DNA from: Candidatus Marimicrobium litorale | GTDB taxonomy: Bacteria; Pseudomonadota; Gammaproteobacteria; Pseudomonadales; Halieaceae | Assembly: GCF_026262645.1 (NCBI RefSeq) | Contig: NZ_SHNO01000003.1 | Location: 1 to 64,000, forward strand | Reading direction: 5' to 3' | DNA length: 64,000 nucleotides | Part shown: positions 51,430-61,682 of the stretch, in pieces | How positions within the stretch are numbered: position 1 is the first letter of the stretch | How the letters are laid out: each line of letters begins with the position of its first letter | The notes under the pieces: model-generated | What the model saw: the letters and a program-made list of their open reading frames with translations, nothing else | The model's database searches: none | Told to the model about the DNA's origin: nothing | Position numbers and translations under genes: made by a program

Positions 51430-52699
51430 ACTATTGCACCTCTCGCTGTGCCTGCTGCTCGCTCTGTTGGCAACGGCGCCTGCACAGGCCGCTACTGAGG
51501 TCATCGACCAGGTCGTGGCGATAATCGATGATGACATCATTATGGCAAGTGAGCTGCGCGAACGGGTCAGCGCTTTGACCCAGAGCTTGCAATCGCGAGG
51601 CGTCCAGATGCCGCCGGAAGACACCCTGATTCGCGAGACCCTGGATCAACTCATCCTCGAAAATATCCAGCTGCAAATGGGCAGGCGTGCAGGCGTTCGC
51701 ATTTCCGACGAAGAGATCAATCGCGCCACCCAGCGCATCGCAGCCCAAAACCGCATGACCCTGGAACAGTTTCAGGCAGCACTGCAGTCGCGGGGTCAGT
51801 CCTACGAAAACATGCGGGAGCAGGTGCGCCGCGAAATGATGATCAGACGCGTGCAAATGGGCAATATCAACCAGCGCGTTCAGATTACCGAGGAGGAGGT
51901 CGGGAACTTCATGTCGACTCGCGAGGGTCAAAACCTGACCCAACCGGAGTTCCGCCTGCTCCACGCGCTGATTGCGCTGCCTTCTGATGCGTCTCCCGAA
52001 CAGGTTTCAGCCGCCAACCGCCAAGCTGAGGCTGTGCTCAGTCGCATTCGCTCGGGCACGGATTTCGCACAGGCGGTGCAAGACAGTACCAACCCCTACC
52101 AATTCACCGGTGGTGACCTGGGCTGGCGCAAACTGGCAGATCTGCCCTCACTGTTCGGTGATGTCGCCCCGGCTCTCAAGCCGGGAGAAACCTCAGAACC
52201 GATTCGCTCTGACAGCGGTTTTCATATCATCAACCTCGTGGAAGTCAGGGGGCGCGAGCAGGTTGTCACACAGACCAAGGCACGCCATATTCTGATCAAG
52301 CCCTCAGAGATAATGACAGACGCACAGGCTCAAGCACTGGCAGCCAACCTGCGCGCCAGAGTGCTGGCAGGTGAGGATTTCAGTGAATTGGCGCAGGAGT
52401 ATTCAGAGGATATCGGCTCCGCTCAGGAGGGAGGCGAGTTGGGCTGGACCACGCCCGGACAAATGGTGCCCGAATTCGAGGCCACTGTGCAAAAAACCCC
52501 AGTTGGCGAGATTGCAGAACCCGTGCGCACCCAGTTCGGCTGGCACGTCGTTAAGGTGGAGGGCCGACGCGACGAGGACATGTCTGACCTGGCAACGCGC
52601 AATAAGGCTATGGATTACGTGCACAACCGCAAGTACCAGGAAGAGCTCGACGCCTGGCTGCGACAAATTCGCGACGAAGCCTTCGTCGACATCAAGTAG
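51410..52699 (+). CDS. surA: periplasmic chaperone/peptidyl-prolyl isomerase SurA
   Basis: Escorts outer-membrane proteins such as LptD. 429 residues with a signal peptide (cleavage near Ala-Gln-Ala, about 25), an N-terminal SurA domain, two parvulin PPIase domains (about 170-275 and 285-385) and a C-terminal helix. KARHILIK and [17 protein letters not shown] mark the second parvulin domain. Overlaps lptD and is followed 8 bp later by pdxA. Confidence 0.97.
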   Translation: MKNVITRLLHLSLCLLLALLATAPAQAATEVIDQVVAIIDDDIIMASELRERVSALTQSLQSRGVQMPPEDTLIRETLDQLILENIQLQMGRRAGVRISDEEINRATQRIAAQNRMTLEQFQAALQSRGQSYENMREQVRREMMIRRVQMGNINQRVQITEEEVGNFMSTREGQNLTQPEFRLLHALIALPSDASPEQVSAANRQAEAVLSRIRSGTDFAQAVQDSTNPYQFTGGDLGWRKLADLPSLFGDVAPALKPGETSEPIRSDSGFHIINLVEVRGREQVVTQTKARHILIKPSEIMTDAQAQALAANLRARVLAGEDFSELAQEYSEDIGSAQEGGELGWTTPGQMVPEFEATVQKTPVGEIAEPVRTQFGWHVVKVEGRRDEDMSDLATRNKAMDYVHNRKYQEELDAWLRQIRDEAFVDIK

Positions 52700-52707
52700 G
52701 TGATCCC

Positions 52708-53703
52708 GTGAACGTCCCGAGGATAGCGCTCACGGCCGGTGAACCAGCCGGGATTGGGCCGGACGTCATTCTCACAGCTGCACAACACACCTGGGATGCC
52801 GAGTTGGTCGCGATTGCCGATCCGGATTTGCTGCACGAACGAGCGCAGGCATTGGGGCTTAACATCACGCTGTCACCACTGGACCCAAACGCTCCAGCAG
52901 AAATCCGGCCGGCAGGCACCCTCGGTATCCAGCCCGTTCCATTGCACCACCCCACCCGTGCCGGCAAGCTGGATCCGGCGAACGCGCCCTACGTTATCGA
53001 GACGTTACGCGAGGCCGTCAAAGGCTGCCAGAAACATATCTACCAGGCGATGGTCACAGGCCCGGTGCAAAAATCGGTGATCAACGACGCGGGGATTCCC
53101 TTCACTGGCCACACTGAGTTTCTGGCGGAGGCCTGCGGGACACCGCAGGTCGTCATGATGCTGGCTACACGGCAACTGCGCGTCGCACTGGCAACCACTC
53201 ACCTGCCACTGCGTGAAATAGCCAACGCCATTACGCCTGAACTACTCACGAGCACACTGAACATACTGCACACCGATCTCCGAGATAAATTCGGTATCCC
53301 CTCACCCAGAATTGCTGTGCTGGGTGTCAACCCTCACGCCGGAGAAAGCGGGCATATGGGCCGCGAGGAGATTGACACACTGATTCCGGTCATGGAGGCC
53401 CTGCGGGCCGACGGCATGGATTTGACAGGACCATTGCCCGCAGACACCGCCTTCAACCCAAAGGTGCTGGACAACAGCGATGCGGTATTTGCGATGTACC
53501 ATGACCAGGGCCTGCCTGTGTTGAAATACGCAGGCTTTGGCGAGGCGATCAACATCACACTCGGCCTTCCCCTGGTGCGCACATCGGTAGACCATGGCAC
53601 AGCGTTGGAGCTGGCAGGAAGCGGTGAGGCTGACTGGCGCAGTCTGGAGCAGGCGATTCTAATCGCCTGTGAACTGTCGCAGGGTCAAAATACGCGGCGT
53701 TAA
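52708..53703 (+). CDS. pdxA: 4-hydroxythreonine-4-phosphate dehydrogenase
   Basis: NAD-dependent step in the DXP-dependent pyridoxal phosphate route. GTG start, 331 residues. [13 protein letters not shown] at the N-terminus, the metal histidines in [18 protein letters not shown] and MYHDQGLPV are diagnostic. In most gammaproteobacteria rsmA would follow; here an oppositely oriented ABC transporter pair separates them. Confidence 0.97.
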   Translation: MNVPRIALTAGEPAGIGPDVILTAAQHTWDAELVAIADPDLLHERAQALGLNITLSPLDPNAPAEIRPAGTLGIQPVPLHHPTRAGKLDPANAPYVIETLREAVKGCQKHIYQAMVTGPVQKSVINDAGIPFTGHTEFLAEACGTPQVVMMLATRQLRVALATTHLPLREIANAITPELLTSTLNILHTDLRDKFGIPSPRIAVLGVNPHAGESGHMGREEIDTLIPVMEALRADGMDLTGPLPADTAFNPKVLDNSDAVFAMYHDQGLPVLKYAGFGEAINITLGLPLVRTSVDHGTALELAGSGEADWRSLEQAILIACELSQGQNTRR

Positions 53704-53747
53704 AGAGTGGCGTCCTTGAATGATTCGGCATGCGGCCCGGCGCTGAA

Positions 53748-54506
53748 TTATCCGGAAGCTTGCCCACCCTCTTCGTCCTCAGGCACGTATTTATTTTCTA
53801 TGCTTACCTGCCTCGTGTAGGCGTCGACGACTTCCTCTGCAGGCCCTTCGGCAACCACCTTGCCGTGTTCGAGCCATATCACCCGATCACACAGCACTTT
53901 CACCTGATCAGTCATATGCGACACGAACACCACCGTCTGCTCCCCGCTGATACGGTTCTGCATGGCGTTGAGTGCCTTGCCCCTAAACTGGGCGTCACCC
54001 ACGCTGAGAATCTCATCAATCAAAAGAATATCAACGTGGGTCATCAGCGCGGCAGTGAACGCCAGCCTCGCCCGCATACCTGCGGAGTAGTTTTTAACTG
54101 GCAGCTCGAAGGACTCTCCAAGCTCGGAAAACGCCTTGATATCGCCCAGAAAGGCTTCTGCCTCCTTCCGCGAGGAGCCCTGCAACATGGCTGCTAACAG
54201 AGCATTGTCACGACCAGACAGATCGGGTTTGAAGCCCAGACCGAGCGTCAGCAATGACGCAGATTTACCCTCCGCCACCTTGACCCGCCCGCTGGTCGGC
54301 GCGAGGATGCCTGCCATCAGGCGCAACGTCGTGGTCTTGCCCACACCATTGCGGCCGATCACTCCAAGGGCCTCACCCTTGCAGAGCGTCAGCGACACAT
54401 TGTTGAGTACATGGTGTGTGCCCGCATCGAATGTTTTCTTGCCGGTGTGATAGCTCAAGGACACCGACTCCATCTCCAGCATCACCTCTTGTGCTTCGGT
54501 ACTCAT
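53748..54506 (-). CDS. ABC-2 exporter ATPase (polysaccharide-type, KpsT/Wzt-like)
   Basis: Energising subunit of a two-gene exporter, 252 residues. Walker A GRNGVGKTT, signature YSAGMRARL and Walker B ILLIDEILSVGD match the polysaccharide/teichoic-acid exporter group, which have the unusual EILSVGD end. There is no long C-terminal carbohydrate-binding domain as in some Wzt proteins. The ATG at 54506 overlaps the permease stop (ATGA); a longer in-frame start inside the permease gene is rejected. Substrate unknown; no glycosyltransferase genes are adjacent. Confidence 0.88.
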   Translation of the reverse strand: MSTEAQEVMLEMESVSLSYHTGKKTFDAGTHHVLNNVSLTLCKGEALGVIGRNGVGKTTTLRLMAGILAPTSGRVKVAEGKSASLLTLGLGFKPDLSGRDNALLAAMLQGSSRKEAEAFLGDIKAFSELGESFELPVKNYSAGMRARLAFTAALMTHVDILLIDEILSVGDAQFRGKALNAMQNRISGEQTVVFVSHMTDQVKVLCDRVIWLEHGKVVAEGPAEEVVDAYTRQVSIENKYVPEDEEGGQASG

Positions 54507-55279
54507 GCCGTCAACGCCTTCAGAGCCAGGTAGTGGGATGCGCGCCGCATTACCAGCACCGTGACACACAAGACAGCACCAAAACCCGCGCCAATTGACA
54601 ACAAGTGCCCGATATCCGGCGGCACGCCGTACATCAAGACCTGTCGGTATGCATCCAGCAGAAAGGCCAAAGGGTTGAGCGTCAGGACCATGTCCGCGGT
54701 GGCGGTATCAGCAAGCTCTCGAACATCCCAGAATACACCGGAGGTAAACATCAGAAACATCATGCTCAGACCGATCAGCGGAGCGAAATCTCTTGCCATA
54801 CAGACCGCGCAGGCACCGATCAGGGCGCAGGCGATGATCATCACATAGTTCACCAACATGACTGGGATGAGGTAAACCCAGGTCGCGGTGAACGCGTAGC
54901 CGTCAATCAGCACGTAGGTAAACATCATGGCAAAAACAGCGGCCTGACGGTACAGGCCCTCATGCACCGCTGCCATGGGGAAGAGGGACTTTGGCACATT
55001 GATTTTACCCACCAAGCCCTTGCTTGCAACGATGCTGTTGGACGCCTGGGTGACCGACTTGGAAAACCAGACGAAACTCAGTTTGCCTACCATCAGGAAG
55101 GGCAAAAAATCTGCCTCGCGCGTGCCCAGAATAATCACGAAGACCACATAAAACACCCCGACCCACAGCAGAGGCTCTAGCACCCACCAGATATAGCCAA
55201 GGAAAAGTCTTGACGCATCGGCCCGAAGGGCCATGCGCGCCATGATGTTTATCAGGCGAAAATATTGCAAAAGCGGCAT
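54503..55279 (-). CDS. ABC-2 exporter permease (polysaccharide-type, KpsM/Wzm-like)
   Basis: Membrane subunit with six predicted helices. YIWWVLEPLLW near the N-terminus and LNPLAFLLDAYRQVL near the C-terminus are typical of polysaccharide ABC-2 permeases. The start is uncertain: ATG 55279 gives 258 residues beginning close to the conserved region, while 55336 and 55372 give 277 and 289; none has a strong ribosome site. With the longer starts the gene would cover the likely rsmA promoter. It is divergent from rsmA. Confidence 0.82.
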   Translation of the reverse strand: MPLLQYFRLINIMARMALRADASRLFLGYIWWVLEPLLWVGVFYVVFVIILGTREADFLPFLMVGKLSFVWFSKSVTQASNSIVASKGLVGKINVPKSLFPMAAVHEGLYRQAAVFAMMFTYVLIDGYAFTATWVYLIPVMLVNYVMIIACALIGACAVCMARDFAPLIGLSMMFLMFTSGVFWDVRELADTATADMVLTLNPLAFLLDAYRQVLMYGVPPDIGHLLSIGAGFGAVLCVTVLVMRRASHYLALKALTA

Positions 55280-55303
55280 TGCTTGGCGGTCTACTGTGGT
55301 TGT

Positions 55304-55309
55304 TAGAAT
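55304..55309 (+). promoter_or_regulatory. candidate -10 for rsmA
   Basis: TAGAAT 72 bp before the rsmA ATG, with a poor -35 (TTGGCG at a 15-bp spacing). If real, it supplies rsmA-apaG-apaH with its own promoter now that the ABC pair separates it from pdxA. It overlaps the longer permease starts. Confidence 0.3.
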
Positions 55310-55380
55310 CTCTCTGAGTGTAACAAAAACCGCCATATCAGAACCAGTCAACGGTATTAATACCCACCACAAGCATTACA

Positions 55381-56190
55381 ATGGTACCTATGAGCAAGGC
55401 ACCCAGACAGCACAGGGCACGTAAACGCTTCGGGCAGAATTTCCTGCACGACCACGCTGTCATTGAGCAAATTAACGAGGCAATATATCCGCTGAGCGGG
55501 CAGCGTCTGGTCGAAATTGGCCCCGGCATGGGTGCTCTAACCGGCGTCTTGCTCGAGAGCGACTGCGCGTTGGATGTAATAGAACTCGATCGGGATCTGA
55601 TCCCCGGACTACTGGCTGCGTTCAGCCTCAAACCAAGGTTCCAGTTGCACAACGCCGATGCGCTCGATTTTGATTTCCACTCCCTGCTGCAGGCCGACCA
55701 CAGGGAACAACTGCGGGTGGTGGGCAACCTGCCCTACAACATTTCTACTCCATTGATTTTCAAGCTTCTCGAGGACTGTGCCATCATCAAAGACATGCAC
55801 TTCATGCTGCAGCGAGAGGTCGTGGAGCGACTTGCGGCAACACCAGGCAATAAACAGTGGGGACGCCTCGGCATCATGGCCCAGTATTTGTGCAACGTGG
55901 AACACGTGTTCGATGTGCCACCGGAGGCGTTTCGGCCAGCGCCGAAAGTACAGTCCGCCGTTGTGCGGATGACGCCTCGGAACACATCGCCGTGGCCCGA
56001 ATGTGATGCTGCTGCCCTTGGCAAACTGGCCAAAGCCGCGTTCGCCCAGCGCCGCAAGACCTTGCGCAATAACCTGAAAGGACTTATCGATAGCGCGGGC
56101 TTGGAGCGACTGGGCATTGATCCCGGCGCACGAGCCGAAACACTCGATCTGGAGCAGCTGATCAGCATAACCAATGCCATCGATGTCTGA
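55381..56190 (+). CDS. rsmA: 16S rRNA dimethyladenosine transferase RsmA (KsgA)
   Basis: Dimethylates A1518 and A1519 of 16S rRNA. 269 residues with KRFGQNFLHD, the SAM loop EIGPGMGALT and the catalytic NLPYNIST. A second in-frame ATG at 55390 is an equally plausible start. Its stop overlaps the apaG start, and the rsmA-apaG-apaH order is conserved. Confidence 0.97.
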   Translation: MVPMSKAPRQHRARKRFGQNFLHDHAVIEQINEAIYPLSGQRLVEIGPGMGALTGVLLESDCALDVIELDRDLIPGLLAAFSLKPRFQLHNADALDFDFHSLLQADHREQLRVVGNLPYNISTPLIFKLLEDCAIIKDMHFMLQREVVERLAATPGNKQWGRLGIMAQYLCNVEHVFDVPPEAFRPAPKVQSAVVRMTPRNTSPWPECDAAALGKLAKAAFAQRRKTLRNNLKGLIDSAGLERLGIDPGARAETLDLEQLISITNAIDV

Positions 56191-56596
56191 TAAAACCTTC
56201 AAGCCGTCACTGGTAGGAGTTCACGTGAAAACGGCGTTCCTGCCCGCCCACTCAAACCCCCAGTATGATCAATATACCTTTGCCTACAGCATCACCATCA
56301 GTAACGGTAGCGACCTGCCGGTTCAGTTAATGTCACGCCACTGGGTGATCACTGATGCCGGAGGTCGGGTGCAGGAAGTGAAAGGGGACGGTGTCGTGGG
56401 TGAGCAGCCCGTTATTGCACCCAATGGCTCGTTTCACTACAGCAGCGGTGCGACACTGGAGACGCCTGTGGGATATATGGAGGGCCGCTATTTTATGGTC
56501 GTGCGAGAGCCCCCGGAGATCTCTCCGCAAGACCTGCCCACTTTCGAGGTGCCAATTCCCGCTTTTTCCCTGCACACTCCGACGGCGCTCAACTAA
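56183..56596 (+). CDS. apaG: ApaG protein
   Basis: Small beta-sandwich protein of unknown biochemical role, linked to Co2+ resistance in enterics. 137 residues from ATG 56183 (MSDKTFKPSL), overlapping rsmA by 8 bp. Conserved motifs YSITISNGSD, LMSRHWVITDA, VVGEQPVI and FHYSSGA are clear. The apaH ATG follows its stop directly. Confidence 0.95.
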   Translation: MSDKTFKPSLVGVHVKTAFLPAHSNPQYDQYTFAYSITISNGSDLPVQLMSRHWVITDAGGRVQEVKGDGVVGEQPVIAPNGSFHYSSGATLETPVGYMEGRYFMVVREPPEISPQDLPTFEVPIPAFSLHTPTALN

Positions 56597-57442
56597 ATGG
56601 CTACCTATGTCGTTGGCGACATACAGGGGTGCCTGCAGCCCCTCAGATGCGTTCTCGAAGCCGTCTCCTTCAAAGCCGGTCGCGACACCCTGTGGTGCGT
56701 CGGTGACCTCGTCAACCGAGGGCCAAAATCTCTGAAGACGCTGCGTTTTCTCTACCGCATGCGCGATCAGTTAGTGGCGGTACTGGGCAACCATGATTTG
56801 CACCTGTTGGCGGTCGCGGCCGGAGTTCGAAAACCCGGTTCGTCGGACACGCTCGACGCGATTCTCGATGCACCGGATAAAGACGAATTACTCGACTGGC
56901 TGGCAAGCCTGCCCCTCGTTCACCGGGAAAAAGACTATACCCTGGTTCATGCGGGCATCCCCCCCCAGTGGAGTGTCAAACAGTCGCTGGCGTTTTCACG
57001 CGAAGTAGAGTCCGCCCTGCAGGGCCGAGACAAGCTGGCATTTCTCACCGATATGTACGGCAATCAACCGGATTGCTGGTCCGATGACCTGGCAGGCACC
57101 GCGCGCCTGCGCGTTATCACCAACTACTTCACCCGAATGCGCTACTGCAGTGCAGACGGCACCCTTGACTTCAAAAGCAAAGGGCCGCCGCTAGAAAAAA
57201 GCGATCGATCCCCATCCGCCATGATTCCGTGGTTTCATCACACGGGCCGCAAGGCCGCCAAGGACCGCATTCTTTTCGGCCACTGGGCCAGCCTTGAAGG
57301 CGTCACGGATAACCCCCGCGCAATAGCTCTCGATACGGGCTGTGTCTGGGGTGGTGCCCTGTCGCTTTACGACCTCGACAGCGGGCAGTGGACCCGTTGC
57401 CGCTGTGAAGATGGAAAGTGCCAAGAGGCGCACACATCATGA
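56597..57442 (+). CDS. apaH: diadenosine tetraphosphatase (symmetrical)
   Basis: Hydrolyses Ap4A to two ADP. Metallophosphatase of 281 residues with metal-binding motifs [22 protein letters not shown] and VHAGIPPQW, then GHWASL. It directly follows apaG with no gap and is followed after 31 bp by cca. Confidence 0.97.
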   Translation: MATYVVGDIQGCLQPLRCVLEAVSFKAGRDTLWCVGDLVNRGPKSLKTLRFLYRMRDQLVAVLGNHDLHLLAVAAGVRKPGSSDTLDAILDAPDKDELLDWLASLPLVHREKDYTLVHAGIPPQWSVKQSLAFSREVESALQGRDKLAFLTDMYGNQPDCWSDDLAGTARLRVITNYFTRMRYCSADGTLDFKSKGPPLEKSDRSPSAMIPWFHHTGRKAAKDRILFGHWASLEGVTDNPRAIALDTGCVWGGALSLYDLDSGQWTRCRCEDGKCQEAHTS

Positions 57443-57473
57443 CGCAGACCAAGTGGAAAGGTACACTGCAACG

Positions 57474-58700
57474 ATGGAAACCTATCTTGTTGGTGGCGCA
57501 GTGCGTGATAGCCTGCTCGATTACCCGGTCGCCGAGCGCGACTGGGTGGTGGTCGGTGCGCGACCAGAGGACTTGCTGACGCGGGGCTTTCAGCAGGTCG
57601 GCAAGGATTTCCCCGTATTTCTGCACCCGGATACCAAAGAGGAATACGCTCTCGCTCGCACAGAGCGCAAACGCGGGCACGGGTACACTGGCTTCGCCGT
57701 AGACTGCGACCCTGCCGTCAGCCTTGAAGACGATCTCAAAAGGCGCGACCTGACGATCAATGCCATTGCCCGGGATGAGGGCGGCAGACTGATTGATCCT
57801 TATAACGGCCAACAGGATCTGGAACGCCGCGTTTTACGCCATGTGTCGGCGGCTTTTGTAGAGGACCCTCTGCGCGTACTGCGCACCGCGCGATTCGCCG
57901 CTCGCTATGCCCATCTGGGATTTACCGTTGCCCCTGAAACTCTGGCGCTAATGCGCGATATCGTACAGCAGGATGAGTTGGCCCACCTCCCCCCAGAGCG
58001 CGTGTGGACAGAAATGGACCGGGCCCTGGGTGAGCGCAACCCGGAGGTGTTCATTGAAGTGCTGAGAAACTGCGCGGCACTGGCAAAGCTGTTACCCGAA
58101 TTGGATGCCCTTTTCGGCGTGCCGCAACCCGAGGCGCACCATCCGGAGGTGGATACCGGATTGCATGTACTCATGGCGTTACAACAGGCCGCATCGATTT
58201 CTGCTGAGCGTGATATTCGTTTCGCCGTGCTGACCCACGACCTGGGTAAAGGAACAACGCCAGAAGATGAATGGCCCCGGCACATTGACCATGAACAGCG
58301 CGGCCTTGATTTACTGGAGGCCGCCTGTCAACGCCTGCGCCCTCCTCGCCGCTATATCGAGTTGGCCCGCGCGGTGTGCCAGTACCATACGCTGGTTCAT
58401 CGCGCCCTGGAATTGAACGGCAAGACCCTGTTGAAGTTGCTCACCGCGGCAGATGCCATACGACGCCCAGACCGCTTTGAATCTTTTTTGCTGGCATGCG
58501 AGGCCGATGCCCGCGGGCGATCAGGGTTGGAGGGCAGGCAATACCCACAGGCAGATTACCTGCGCCGTGCCAGGGACGCGACAGTGGCCGTCAACGCTCG
58601 GCAGTTCGATACTCAGGCGCTCTCGGGCAAGGCCATCGGCGAGGCCATCCGGCGGGCGCGCATCGAGGCCCTTGAGCAGTTCAGGCAGGCAGCGAAATAA
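57474..58700 (+). CDS. cca: multifunctional CCA tRNA nucleotidyltransferase
   Basis: Adds or repairs the 3' CCA of tRNAs. From ATG 57474 ([15 protein letters not shown]) the protein has 408 residues. Head domain GGAVRD and ERDWVVVG carry the metal aspartates, followed by [10 protein letters not shown] and [14 protein letters not shown]-terminal HD domain ([14 protein letters not shown]) gives phosphatase and phosphodiesterase activities, as in E. coli. Its 3' end overlaps convergent folK by 20 bp. Confidence 0.96.
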   Translation: METYLVGGAVRDSLLDYPVAERDWVVVGARPEDLLTRGFQQVGKDFPVFLHPDTKEEYALARTERKRGHGYTGFAVDCDPAVSLEDDLKRRDLTINAIARDEGGRLIDPYNGQQDLERRVLRHVSAAFVEDPLRVLRTARFAARYAHLGFTVAPETLALMRDIVQQDELAHLPPERVWTEMDRALGERNPEVFIEVLRNCAALAKLLPELDALFGVPQPEAHHPEVDTGLHVLMALQQAASISAERDIRFAVLTHDLGKGTTPEDEWPRHIDHEQRGLDLLEAACQRLRPPRRYIELARAVCQYHTLVHRALELNGKTLLKLLTAADAIRRPDRFESFLLACEADARGRSGLEGRQYPQADYLRRARDATVAVNARQFDTQALSGKAIGEAIRRARIEALEQFRQAAK

Positions 58701-59217
58701 CGCGTCCACGCCAGCTGAACTGAACCTTTTCCAGGGGCTGTGAAGTCTGGTCGAACTCCTCCCAGAGTTCAGCGTAACTTCGCCTCTGCACAGGGTGCAC
58801 CGCCTCTGGCGCAAGCTCGGCCAGCGGGCGCAGCACAAACGCATTTTCCAGTATTTCCCCGCGGGGCAGTTCTACGCCCGAGATAATGCCGATCTCGTCG
58901 TTGTAAGTGAGAATATCGATGTCCAGTTGTCGAGAACTGAAACGAGACGCATTTTCGGGACGCCCGTGCATCCGCTCAATGTGACGCAGCGCCAGAGCAA
59001 GCTCAGGCAGGGACAACGCCGTTACGACGCAAGCCGCCAGATTCAGAAAGGGCTTTCCCTCGAAACCCACTGCAGCGGAATCGTAAACCGACGAAAGCGA
59101 TAGCTCGCCGAACAACTCATGCACCGCGTCCAATCCGGCTGTGATATAGCGCTCACGCTCAATATTGCTGCCTATGCCCAGAAATACCCGGGATTGACTC
59201 AAGTGTTTTCGCCCCAT
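58681..59217 (-). CDS. folK: 2-amino-4-hydroxy-6-hydroxymethyldihydropteridine pyrophosphokinase
   Basis: Pyrophosphorylates the pterin in folate synthesis. 178 residues with [11 protein letters not shown], the family loop with Arg residues ([12 protein letters not shown]) and [18 protein letters not shown]. It overlaps folB by 19 bp, the previous enzyme in the pathway, and converges with cca. Confidence 0.95.
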   Translation of the reverse strand: MGRKHLSQSRVFLGIGSNIERERYITAGLDAVHELFGELSLSSVYDSAAVGFEGKPFLNLAACVVTALSLPELALALRHIERMHGRPENASRFSSRQLDIDILTYNDEIGIISGVELPRGEILENAFVLRPLAELAPEAVHPVQRRSYAELWEEFDQTSQPLEKVQFSWRGRVISLPA

Positions 59218-59555
59218 TCAATCACTACACCCACGTCGTCTGCCGCATCTACCGCACCGGGCTTGCTGAGCCGCAGGCGCAGCCAGGGCACATCAAACTC
59301 GTCACACACGGCGCGCGCCACCGCCTCAGCCAACGTTTCAATTAACTGGTACTCACTCGCTTCAACCAGTCCCGTAACCCGGTCGGCAATCGCGGCATAA
59401 TCGAGAGCGTCTGCAATACGGTCGGTCGCTGCCGCGCGAGGCGTATCACTCGCCATCTCTAAATCCAGCACCAGAGCCTGACGAATCTCACGCTCCCAGG
59501 GGTGAATACCGATCACCGCCTCCGCCCGCAATCCACGAATGTATACCGTATTCAT
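59199..59555 (-). CDS. folB: dihydroneopterin aldolase
   Basis: Folate pathway enzyme of 118 residues starting [21 protein letters not shown], with the catalytic region [15 protein letters not shown]. The start at 59555 overlaps the tsaD stop (ATGA); an upstream in-frame start at 59603 lies within tsaD. Order tsaD-folB-folK implies one transcript. Confidence 0.95.
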   Translation of the reverse strand: MNTVYIRGLRAEAVIGIHPWEREIRQALVLDLEMASDTPRAAATDRIADALDYAAIADRVTGLVEASEYQLIETLAEAVARAVCDEFDVPWLRLRLSKPGAVDAADDVGVVIEWGENT

Positions 59556-60598
59556 TGCACCGCACCGACAGCATCGAGGGGGGGCAACTCGTCCATCGGC
59601 CAACGCGGGCGAACCGCAACATCGGCCTCATCGAACTGGCCGGCCGCGAGGCGCTGCGCACCCGCATAGGCAATCATGGCGCCATTATCGGTACAAAATA
59701 CCGGCGCGGGGTAAAACACCGCGGCTTGTTCCTTCGCCAGCGCACGTTTCAGCTCCGCGCGCAAATAGCGATTGGCGCTCACTCCACCTGCCATTACCAA
59801 TGTTTTCAAGCCTTCCTGCCGCAACGCTCGACGACATTTTATTACCAGAGTCGAGACCACCGCCTGCTCGAAGGCTGACGCAATATCACAGCGATCCTGC
59901 TCCGTGAGTTCGCCGTCACCAGTGCAAGCGGCGACCGTATTGAGGGTGTGGGTTTTGAGACCGCTGAAACTGAAATCCAGCCCCGGGCGATTTACCATGG
60001 GCCGCGGGAAATCGAATCGCGAGGCGTCTCCTCGCTCGGCAAGTCGGGCAACGTGTGGGCCGCCGGGGTAAGGCAGCCCGAGCATTTTCGCCACTTTATC
60101 GAACGCTTCACCCGCGGCATCATCGAGGGATTCACCCAATAGTCGGTAACGTCCGATAGCATCCACGCGCACCAACTGAGTATGCCCTCCGGATACCAGC
60201 AAGGCCACGAAGGGGAACGGAGGGGACTCCTCCTCGAGCATCGGCGCTAACAAATGGCCTTCCATATGGTGCACACCCAGTGCAGGTATACCCCAGCCCC
60301 ACGCCAGCGCCCGCGCCAGGGTAGCGCCGACCATCAGTGCCCCCGCCAGACCGGGGCCGGCCGTGTAGGCGACGGCATCGATCGACCGTTCATCGCGCCC
60401 GGCGTCCTGCAATACCTCCTGCACCAGCGGCAGGACTTTGCGCACATGATCACGGGAGGCCAGCTCCGGCACCACCCCGCCATACTCCACGTGAATATCC
60501 ACCTGGCTAAACAGGGCGTGTGCCAGCAAACCCGCGCCGGTGTCATACAACGCTACCCCTGTCTCGTCACAGGAGGTTTCCAGGCCCAGCACCAGCAT
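59552..60598 (-). CDS. tsaD: tRNA N6-threonylcarbamoyladenosine synthase subunit TsaD
   Basis: Transfers threonylcarbamoyl to A37 of ANN-decoding tRNAs. From ATG 60598 the protein is 348 residues: [16 protein letters not shown], metal-binding HHMEGH (about 110-115), [20 protein letters not shown] and [10 protein letters not shown] longer in-frame start at 60715 overlaps the rpsU promoter region and lacks support. Divergent from rpsU, the common arrangement. Confidence 0.97.
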   Translation of the reverse strand: MLVLGLETSCDETGVALYDTGAGLLAHALFSQVDIHVEYGGVVPELASRDHVRKVLPLVQEVLQDAGRDERSIDAVAYTAGPGLAGALMVGATLARALAWGWGIPALGVHHMEGHLLAPMLEEESPPFPFVALLVSGGHTQLVRVDAIGRYRLLGESLDDAAGEAFDKVAKMLGLPYPGGPHVARLAERGDASRFDFPRPMVNRPGLDFSFSGLKTHTLNTVAACTGDGELTEQDRCDIASAFEQAVVSTLVIKCRRALRQEGLKTLVMAGGVSANRYLRAELKRALAKEQAAVFYPAPVFCTDNGAMIAYAGAQRLAAGQFDEADVAVRPRWPMDELPPLDAVGAVQ

Positions 60599-60776
60599 CG
60601 GTCTCACCCTCGCTATCGAATTGGCGCATGATACTGGCTGCCCTCGCAACGAACCAGACAAAAAAAGGGGGATATACGCACCAATACCACGCCCTGAGCC
60701 TGCGTCGGTGCACAAAGCAGTGGCATCGCCGCCGCAACCGGGAAAAACCCTATCAACCGAGCGCCTCGGAAGCGCT

Positions 60777-60805
60777 TTGCAAAACGGCCTCCAACGGGCT
60801 AGAAT
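60777..60805 (+). promoter_or_regulatory. rpsU promoter
   Basis: TTGCAA (60777-60782), a 17-bp spacer and TAGAAT (60800-60805), then a GCGCGCCC discriminator, 80 bp ahead of rpsU. A GC-rich discriminator suits ribosomal-protein control by the stringent response. It heads the rpsU-yqeY-dnaG-rpoD block. Confidence 0.6.
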
Positions 60806-60885
60806 GCGCGCCCTTTAAGGTTTCGGGCGATTGTGGGCAGCACAAAACCACCCCCGGTGCACTGAATTACTGAATTGAGGTCTAA

Positions 60886-61101
60886 ATGCCCCATATCAAG
60901 ATCAAGGAAAACGAGCCCTTCGACGTGGCGTTGCGGCGCTTCAAGCGCTCCTGTGAAAAAGCCGGCGTTCTCGCCGAAGTTCGCAAGCGCGAGCACTACG
61001 AAAAGCCAACGACTGTGCGCAAGCGCGCGGGCGCCGCTGCGGTGAAACGTCATCTCAAAAAGTTGTCCCGCGAGAACCGTAAACGCGTCCGCCTGTACTG
61101 A
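60886..61101 (+). CDS. rpsU: 30S ribosomal protein S21
   Basis: Small-subunit protein needed for initiation. 71 residues, starting [21 protein letters not shown] and ending in a basic tail, as in all gammaproteobacterial S21. First gene of the macromolecular synthesis block with dnaG and rpoD downstream. Confidence 0.98.
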   Translation: MPHIKIKENEPFDVALRRFKRSCEKAGVLAEVRKREHYEKPTTVRKRAGAAAVKRHLKKLSRENRKRVRLY

Positions 61102-61119
61102 GACCGCTGTCTTCACCCA

Positions 61120-61575
61120 ATGAGCGAAGACTCTCTCACCCAGTCCATTAAGGCGGCCACCAAAGCCGCCATGAAAGCCAAAGCCAAAGAACGCCTTACT
61201 GCCCTGCGGCTCATGCAGGCAGAATTCAAGCGCATTGAAGTCGACGAGCGCATCGAAGTAGACGACGCGCGCGCCCTCGCCGTACTCGATAAAATGGTCA
61301 AGCAACGTCGCGACTCTGCACAACAGTTCACCGACGCAAACCGTGTCGACCTGGCCGACAAGGAAAACGCTGAAATCGCCGTCATTCAGGAATTTCTTCC
61401 CTCACAGCTGAGCGAGGGGGAACTGTCTGATCTGATCGACGCGGCCATTGCCTCGACAGATGCCAGCGGCATGGCGGCCATGGGACCCGTAATGGGTCAA
61501 CTCAAACCCCGGCTTGCTGGCCGCGCCGATATGGGCGCCGTCAGCCAGATGGTCAAAGCGAAACTCACCGGCTGA
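61120..61575 (+). CDS. yqeY: GatB/YqeY domain protein
   Basis: 151-residue protein related to the C-terminal tRNA-binding domain of the GatB amidotransferase subunit, role unproven. An N-terminal helical part (LTALRLMQAEFKRIEVD) and a C-terminal domain with AEIAVIQEFLPSQLSE and MGPVMGQLKPRLAGRADMG match the family. Its place between rpsU and dnaG is common in Pseudomonas and relatives. Confidence 0.93.
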   Translation: MSEDSLTQSIKAATKAAMKAKAKERLTALRLMQAEFKRIEVDERIEVDDARALAVLDKMVKQRRDSAQQFTDANRVDLADKENAEIAVIQEFLPSQLSEGELSDLIDAAIASTDASGMAAMGPVMGQLKPRLAGRADMGAVSQMVKAKLTG

Positions 61576-61682
61576 TTGATAGCGCCGGTGCAGATTAGGG
61601 CATCGACCATTCCATTGCGGCCTAAACTTTTACCTCGTGACATGCTTCAATAGCGTGTTAACTCGCTGTCATCGGTAGGGCC

